DNA of 64,000 bases from JADLBR01 sp020847615 (GTDB lineage Bacteria > Verrucomicrobiota > Verrucomicrobiia > JADLBR01): NCBI GenBank assembly GCA_026646655.1, contig JAPKHT010000011.1, positions 29,449-93,448 of the forward strand, given 5' to 3'. Position numbers and translations under genes: made by a program. Positions 59,352 through 64,000 of the stretch are shown piece by piece. The notes under the pieces were generated by a model. It ran no database searches and was not told the origin of the DNA. It saw only the letters and a program-made list of their open reading frames with translations. Position 1 is the stretch's first letter. The number at the start of each line of letters is the position of its first letter.

Positions 59352-61475
59352 ATGGCCGAGGCCGACAGGCAGGTGATCGTCAGGGTGGGCGCCGAGGTCG
59401 ACCCCTCGGTCAGCGAGGCGGCGGAAAAGGCTGGCCGCGCTATCAGCGCGGGCATCCAGGGCGCCGTAGACGAATCCAAATTGTCGCTCGCCGCACTCGA
59501 CCAGGCCGTCAAGGATATATACCGGATCGAGCGCGAGGGAGGGATGCGCGTGGAAAAAGGCCAATACGAGGGCCTCGACGCGCCGATGACGTACCTCCTC
59601 CAGCGCCTCGAGAGCAAGGGCCGCGCGTGGGACCCGCACGCCGCCCTCGGCCAGGCCGCGTTGAATTTTGAGTTCGGCGATCGAGACACCTGGGCCGTCC
59701 GGGACGCCGAGGCCAAACAGGCCGATACGGCCGCCCGCAGGGCCGCCGCGGAGCAGGCCGAGGCGGCTGCCGCCCAGGAGAAAGCCATGCGGGGCGTGGC
59801 GTCGCAGGCCCTGCACGCCGCGACCGCGTTCCAGGACATGCGCCAGGCGGCCGCCGCCGTCGCCCGAGGGGACCTGCCCGCGACCGCTGTCAACATCGCG
59901 CAGATCGCTCGCCACGCGCAGCTCGCGGGCACCGCCGTGGGAGCGCTGGGAGGAGCGGTCACGGCCGTTGGCGCTGGGCTGATGGTCTTCGAGAAAACCG
60001 GGGACTATTTCAGGGCGATGAGCAACGAGGGCATGCGGCTGCAGCAAGCCTTCTATAGCGATAAATGGGCGGCGATGACCGGCGACCTCAATGAGGTCAG
60101 GCGGGTTGCCGCCGGTGCCAGTGATGAGATCGCCAGGTTAAACAAAGAGACCCAGGATCGCGGAAATCTTGCGAGGGTGTTTGGCACACCGGCCGACTGG
60201 AAAGAAAAAATCAGGGCCTCGGTCTTCGGGGCGGATAATCCATTCTCCCCGGCCGTGCAGGGATCGCAGGCGCGCAGAGATGAGGACATGGCCCGCGCGA
60301 TCGAGATCAGATCGGCGGCGATCGAGCGCGAGCTGGAACTGGAGCGACAACTGGCCTCCGCGGAGAGCGATCGCTACCGCTCCGTAGAGATGGCCAAACT
60401 CAAGGCGCGAGCGGCCTTCGAGCAGGAGATCCATCAGAAGGAGACGTTGCTCCGCGTCGACAAGGAATTGTCGGCCCAGGACCGCAGCAATATTCAGGAG
60501 CAGATCCGACTCATCAACGAGCGGAAAGAGGCCCGCCTGCGCGAGATCGAGATAGCGGGAAAATATCCTGATATCGAGGCCGAGGTGGATCGCGATATTG
60601 CTGCCGAGGCTGGTGGTGGCGCATCACGAAGGGAGGCCCAGCGCGAGCGCGACGCTGGGCTGCGCAAGCGCGCTCAAGAGCAGGAGCAGCGCGACCGGGT
60701 CGAGCGGTTCAATGTCTTAGACGACCTGGAGAAGACCGCCGAGGAGTCGCTGCGCGTGACGCGGGCGACGGCCGACCTGGACGGCGAGCAGTTGGAGATT
60801 GCCAAGCTGCGCGCGTACTGGGAGGAAAAGATCGCCCTGGCCCGCAAGCAGGGGGGCGCGGAGGGGGAGCGCGTCGCCCGGGGCCTCGAGGAGGCCCGGG
60901 ACGAGGAGATCGCTGCGGTGGGCGCACCGCGGCGGCGCGCGGCCGCGCAGGCCGCCCAGGATGCCCGCGACGCCGGCGCAATCCAGAGGGCCCGCGACCT
61001 GGAGCAGGGCAAGACGCCACACTACGAGGACGCCGGCGGCATCAGGCGCGAGAAAAAGGGCAGCCTGATAGACCTGGAGGGCGACCTCGGGCCGGGGGAA
61101 TACGGGCCACCGGCCCCATTGGCCCAGCGCATGTCGACGGCGGACCACCCGTTCAAGGGCTACGCCTCATGGCGGGATCGCGAGGCCGCTCAGGACGCCG
61201 CGCGGGCGGCCGACGCTGACCAGCGCGACCGGGCGCTGGCGCTGGCGAGCGAGAGGGGAATCAGCGAATCCGCGGCGCTCAAGGAGATCCGCGGGCGCGA
61301 GGGCCGACGCACGTCCTCGCCGATCGATAAAAATATCCAGTCCGCCGCCGACGAGGCGGAGTCGTCGATGTCGGCCGGTGCCGCGGAGGCGTGGACCCAG
61401 GGGGACGTGCAGCGGCATTTGGCGCTCCTGGACGCCATCGAAAAGAAGCTCCCCGGGAATAAATTTGGGCCATGA
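59352..61475 (+). CDS. Tail tape-measure protein
   Basis: 707 residues, 3 bp after the previous stop. Long helical, Ala/Glu/Arg-rich sequence with a hydrophobic stretch (GTAVGALGGAVTAVGAGLMV) typical of tape measures, coiled-coil throughout (ERELELERQLASAESDRYRS, KELSAQDRSNIQEQIRLINE, QERDRVERFNVLDDLEKTAE). About 707 residues predicts a tail of ordinary length. Last long gene before the tail-tip genes. Confidence 0.8.
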   Translation: MAEADRQVIVRVGAEVDPSVSEAAEKAGRAISAGIQGAVDESKLSLAALDQAVKDIYRIEREGGMRVEKGQYEGLDAPMTYLLQRLESKGRAWDPHAALGQAALNFEFGDRDTWAVRDAEAKQADTAARRAAAEQAEAAAAQEKAMRGVASQALHAATAFQDMRQAAAAVARGDLPATAVNIAQIARHAQLAGTAVGALGGAVTAVGAGLMVFEKTGDYFRAMSNEGMRLQQAFYSDKWAAMTGDLNEVRRVAAGASDEIARLNKETQDRGNLARVFGTPADWKEKIRASVFGADNPFSPAVQGSQARRDEDMARAIEIRSAAIERELELERQLASAESDRYRSVEMAKLKARAAFEQEIHQKETLLRVDKELSAQDRSNIQEQIRLINERKEARLREIEIAGKYPDIEAEVDRDIAAEAGGGASRREAQRERDAGLRKRAQEQEQRDRVERFNVLDDLEKTAEESLRVTRATADLDGEQLEIAKLRAYWEEKIALARKQGGAEGERVARGLEEARDEEIAAVGAPRRRAAAQAAQDARDAGAIQRARDLEQGKTPHYEDAGGIRREKKGSLIDLEGDLGPGEYGPPAPLAQRMSTADHPFKGYASWRDREAAQDAARAADADQRDRALALASERGISESAALKEIRGREGRRTSSPIDKNIQSAADEAESSMSAGAAEAWTQGDVQRHLALLDAIEKKLPGNKFGP

Positions 61476-62194
61476 GTTGGTTCAATAACGACCTGATCGC
61501 CGAGGTGCGGACCTCTCCGGAGGTGGTGTACAGGTACCTGTCGCAGACGCGGCGGCGATATTTCGTGGGCGACCACGCGACGATGGCCTCCGAGAAGCCG
61601 CTCATCGGCGAGACGGTGGACGACCTGACGGTGGTCGAGGTGACGTTGCGGCCCACTGGGAAGAACGGCATGGGCCAGGGGGCGCTCCTGCTGGCGGCGG
61701 AGGCGGTGGTGACGATCGAGACGGACTCGCGCCCATTCGAGATCTCGGTGTTCCGCCACCCGACGTACTCAGACCTCGACCTGAAATGGAAGGATAAGGT
61801 CCGGAAGTTCGCCGAATCGATGAGCTACGAGGGGGCGCTTCTGCGCTGGGTGGCGGACCACACGTCCTCCTGGCCTTCGGACGCGGTGGACCTGCTCAAG
61901 CGCCTGGTCTACGGGTCGACGACGTACACGGTGTACGCCCCCATCATCCGCCGCACGACGACGATCCCTTATAACCCCGGAGGCTCTTACCCAGAGGCCG
62001 ACGCGAAGAACACGACGGTGGCCTACGCGTCCCTGCCGATCGCTCCGACGGGTGGATCGGTGTGGTGGTGGACGAAGATCCCGGACCGCATCACGAAGGT
62101 GGGGCTGTCGTGGTCGCGGTCGGAGGTGTGGGTGTCGGAGCCCGCCATCCCAGGCCTGTCGCGGCTCTCGGGCACTGGCGTCGGGGAGTGGTGA
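61472..62194 (+). CDS. Tail-tip protein, unknown
   Basis: 240 residues, ATGA overlap with the tape measure. SPEVVYRYLSQTRRRYFVGD, LDLKWKDKVRKFAESMSYEG, STTYTVYAPIIRRTTTIPYN. Position after the tape measure suggests a distal tail or hub-type protein. No clear family. Confidence 0.6.
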   Translation: MSWFNNDLIAEVRTSPEVVYRYLSQTRRRYFVGDHATMASEKPLIGETVDDLTVVEVTLRPTGKNGMGQGALLLAAEAVVTIETDSRPFEISVFRHPTYSDLDLKWKDKVRKFAESMSYEGALLRWVADHTSSWPSDAVDLLKRLVYGSTTYTVYAPIIRRTTTIPYNPGGSYPEADAKNTTVAYASLPIAPTGGSVWWWTKIPDRITKVGLSWSRSEVWVSEPAIPGLSRLSGTGVGEW

Positions 62195-62195
62195 T

Positions 62196-62747
62196 ATGGA
62201 CCTGCCAAAACTCGTCGAATTGGATGAGGTCATTTCGGCCACCGAGTGGAATAAGATGGTCGATTGCCTGCGATCGCTGATCCCTTGCCCGTCGGACGAT
62301 ATCATCCCCTCGCAGAACGAGAGCGGCACCACCTGGTCTCTGCGCAAGCAGAAGAACACCTTCGACGACGCGCACCCGTTCAAGATCGTGGCGATCAGCG
62401 GGACGACGTTCGGGGTGGCCTATGGGACGGTGGGCAATGTGGTGCCTACCATGGGGTCCACCCCCCTGAACAACTACGACCCGCCATCGATGTCGGGATC
62501 GGGGGATGTCTGGATCGAGTGCGCTGTGAGCGGGAGCACCGTCACATCGGCCCAGATCAAGGTGGGGACGTTCCCGGGCAATGATCCGGAGGACGACTCG
62601 ATCGCGAACGTGCTACTGGGCGAGATCCGGACCGTGGGCGGCGAGCGCATCGCCCAGCAGGCGTGCATCCACTCGCTCTCCTACCACCAGTTTGTCGAGT
62701 TTACGGAGGAGGGCATGCAGGTGGCCCACCTCTTTGGCGCGATATGA
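62196..62747 (+). CDS. Tail-tip protein, unknown
   Basis: 183 residues. MDLPKLVELDEVISATEWNK, then beta-rich sequence (FKIVAISGTTFGVAYGTVGN, VWIECAVSGSTVTSAQIKVG). ATGA overlap with the next gene. Confidence 0.6.
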   Translation: MDLPKLVELDEVISATEWNKMVDCLRSLIPCPSDDIIPSQNESGTTWSLRKQKNTFDDAHPFKIVAISGTTFGVAYGTVGNVVPTMGSTPLNNYDPPSMSGSGDVWIECAVSGSTVTSAQIKVGTFPGNDPEDDSIANVLLGEIRTVGGERIAQQACIHSLSYHQFVEFTEEGMQVAHLFGAI

Positions 62748-63673
62748 GCTCGCTGGGCGATCCGGAGTTCATCCAAAAATGCCTGGACGACCAGGACCGG
62801 CGCTGGCCGGAGTTCGGGCACTTCCACACGCCTTGCGCCGGTACGTTTCGCCAGAACGCCATGCCGGTCCAGCTGTTTGCCCAGACCTATTTGGAGAAGG
62901 GACTCACCAACGGCATCTTCAACGGCTACACCTCCCCAGAGGAGGAATACAACTACCTGGTCCTGACGCTCGTCTGGTCGTCATTCAACACCGATGGGGA
63001 TAACCTGAGCGGCACAAAGACGTGGACCTGGGACCTGATGGAGGGCGGGGTCACGGAGTCCGGCGCGGACTACCTCGAGGTGAGTGGTCTCACGAACAGT
63101 TACGAGGAGACTCCCGAAGGTGTCTCTAACGTGATCCACGAGACGTGGGAGGGCCCCCAGGAGCCCGGGTATAAGTACGCCACCCACCACCGGGAGTACA
63201 CCGTCTCCGAGCGCGTGACCCCGGAACAGCTCCTCGACGCCATCGAGGGGACCGACTGGGATCTACCGGAGCTAGCAGAGACCTCCGGTTTGATGGTTAT
63301 CGACGAACCGGATCCAGACGCCGCCCTGCCGCTGACCCGGCGCTATGCCGATAACTGGGTAGCCTGGAGCACCCGGGCAAAGGTCCGGATCGGCGTCGGG
63401 CCCATGAAAGAGGCGGCGGCGGGGGCCATCACGGCGCGGTGGAAGTTCTACGAACTGGACGACGAATACGCGATCGTGGCCAGCCTTGGGCCCGAGCAGA
63501 GGGCCCTTCTTTACCCCCACCCCGATCTACCTGGGTATTGGATCTCCGAAGAGATCGACGTGCCCCAGCCCGACCTATCGTTTGGCGGGACCTACGGGGA
63601 GTACGACGGCAACCCCCACGTGGGCATGGGTATGGTTTGGCTGGATATCCCGGGCTACCACCCAGAGTGGTGA
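62744..63673 (+). CDS. Last prophage gene, tail-tip or fibre protein
   Basis: 309 residues. Acidic, aromatic-rich (NGIFNGYTSPEEEYNYLVLT, ETSGLMVIDEPDPDAALPLT, EYAIVASLGPEQRALLYPHP). No family recognised. It ends 83 bp before the first right-end transposase site. Confidence 0.65.
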   Translation: MSSLGDPEFIQKCLDDQDRRWPEFGHFHTPCAGTFRQNAMPVQLFAQTYLEKGLTNGIFNGYTSPEEEYNYLVLTLVWSSFNTDGDNLSGTKTWTWDLMEGGVTESGADYLEVSGLTNSYEETPEGVSNVIHETWEGPQEPGYKYATHHREYTVSERVTPEQLLDAIEGTDWDLPELAETSGLMVIDEPDPDAALPLTRRYADNWVAWSTRAKVRIGVGPMKEAAAGAITARWKFYELDDEYAIVASLGPEQRALLYPHPDLPGYWISEEIDVPQPDLSFGGTYGEYDGNPHVGMGMVWLDIPGYHPEW

Positions 63674-63695
63674 TCCCGGCCGGCCGAGGACTTCT

Positions 63696-63728
63696 GTTGC
63701 AACCTCGTCGCAACCGCGTTGCACCCCC
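63696..63728 (+). repeat. Three tandem 11-bp repeats near the prophage right end
   Basis: GTTGCAACCTC, GTCGCAACCGC and GTTGCACCCCC in a row, one helical turn apart. GTCGCAAC also forms the core of the 28-bp palindrome at 34955. Likely protein-binding sites. Confidence 0.5.
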
Positions 63729-63756
63729 CCCGCCTAACCCGGATTTGAAGCCCATT

Positions 63757-63786
63757 TTCTCAACTGTTTGTCACTTTTTCTCAACT
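63757..63786 (-). other. Right-end transposase binding sites (R1, R2)
   Basis: TTCTCAACT at 63757-63765 and 63778-63786, inverted relative to the left-end sites, 21 bp apart. Mu R1 and R2 are similarly close (about two turns). Confidence 0.8.
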
Positions 63787-63801
63787 ACGATGGCACCCTA
63801 C

Positions 63802-63806
63802 AACGC
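63802..63806. repeat. Target-site duplication, right copy
   Basis: AACGC directly after the prophage (or ACGC if the phage ends at 63802). Same as 25951-25955. Confidence 0.75.
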
Positions 63807-63846
63807 GCGAGCGTTTGGCCGCCAAAGCCTCACGGCTTCGGCTACG
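63807..63846. repeat. REP-family repeat, right half
   Basis: GCGAGCGTTTGGCCGCCAAA then GCCTCACGGCTTCGGCTACG. Joined to the left half at 25943-25955, it restores one palindromic REP unit (arms CGTAGCCGAA and TTCGGCTACG). Confidence 0.8.
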
Positions 63847-63862
63847 TTTGGGCGTTGGATCT

Positions 63863-63907
63863 AGCCCGGACATTTCACAGCCTTGCGGGCTGTGAAGTGT
63901 CCGGGCT
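63863..63907. terminator. Strong 20-bp hairpin in host DNA right of the prophage
   Basis: AGCCCGGACATTTCACAGCC pairs with GGCTGTGAAGTGTCCGGGCT across a 5-nt loop, one G-T pair. No U-run follows, so it may be a REP-type element rather than a classic terminator. Nothing else is seen from here to the window end. Confidence 0.45.
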
Positions 63908-64000
63908 CTGGGAAAACCGCGCGATAGCAACAGGTTGGGATGGGAACGCGCGCTCCCAAACGCCATTTTTCGAAATCACAAACTGTGGCCGCGTTTCCAG

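Larger units (their letters stand above)
25956..63802. mobile_element. Complete Mu-like transposable prophage (about 37.8 kb)
   Basis: Left end TGAATCGCGCCAACGC then AGTTGAGAA; the right end read on the other strand is TGTAGGGTGCCATCGT then AGTTGAGAA, so both termini begin TG with the site 16 bp in. It carries MuA- and MuB-like transposition genes, Mu-type small and large terminases, DUF935 portal, nested protease/scaffold, capsid and tail genes. All modules are open with no frameshift that I can see. The early operon points left and the late operon right, unlike Mu itself, where both run the same way. No tail-sheath gene is seen, so a long non-contractile tail (as in B3/D3112-type transposable siphophages) is likely. 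Confidence 0.93.

Noticed and set aside
1..64000. tRNA, rRNA or integrase attachment in a tRNA gene
   Set aside because: No tRNA- or rRNA-like sequence was noticed, and the prophage integrates by transposition into a REP repeat.

Overview
The window is high-GC bacterial DNA carrying two things: about 26 kb of host chromosome rich in secreted glycoside hydrolases, and one complete Mu-like (transposable) prophage of about 37.8 kb. The host genes point to a polysaccharide-degrading bacterium, probably of the PVC group (Verrucomicrobiota, Kiritimatiellota or Lentisphaerota). That assignment is inferred from gene content (GH2, GH27, GH29, a DUF5107-TPR protein, a DUF3604/PHP-like protein, many signal peptides). 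There is no marker gene to confirm it.

Host, 1-25955. A minus-strand cluster at 1.4-11.8 kb (DUF5107-TPR protein, GH27 alpha-galactosidase, MFS sugar transporter, GH2 glycosidase) has gaps of 10-45 bp and looks like one operon. An AraC-type regulator lies just upstream on the same strand, so this reads as a galactoside or glycoside utilisation locus. A partial secreted protein runs off the left edge. A 211-bp MITE-like inverted-repeat element at 1097-1307 separates it from the operon. Next come a membrane-anchored helical protein, a small secreted protein, an endonuclease III-like glycosylase, a secreted clan GH-A glycosidase followed by a secreted alpha/alpha-toroid protein, a large secreted DUF3604/PHP-like protein and a GH29 fucosidase. 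A dispersed palindromic repeat (REP family) sits at several gene ends.

Prophage, 25956-63802. It interrupts one REP copy and is flanked by a short target duplication (AACGC, or ACGC). Both ends have the same layout: TG, 14 more bases, then AGTTGAGAA. There are three such sites at the left end and two at the right, as in Mu. The early operon runs leftward (36698 to 26119): small regulators, an uncharacterised protein holding a 28-bp perfect palindrome, MuA-like transposase, MuB-like ATPase, then accessory genes ending in a DUF2786 protein, an ASCH-domain protein and a pol-beta-type nucleotidyltransferase. Almost every junction is a 4-bp ATGA or GTGA overlap. The middle (36.7-41 kb) is a lysogeny/moron zone of short genes, several with their own promoter of the form TTGCGN-N17/18-TAgnnT placed only 5-10 bp before the start codon, which predicts leaderless mRNAs. 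It also holds two divergent ribbon-helix-helix proteins and a lipoprotein. The late operon runs rightward (41085-63673): lysis genes including an alpha/beta hydrolase and an L,D-transpeptidase-like enzyme, Mu-type terminases, a DUF935 portal with a C-terminal toxin-like nuclease domain, a nested protease/scaffold gene, decoration protein, capsid, head-completion genes and a long tail without a visible sheath gene. This suggests a siphovirus with a Mu-like head.

The most interesting points are the portal-nuclease fusion, the leaderless promoter and repeat cassettes, the 28-bp palindrome upstream of the transposase gene, the D-E-E reading of the transposase triad, and the several virion-module proteins with signal peptides.
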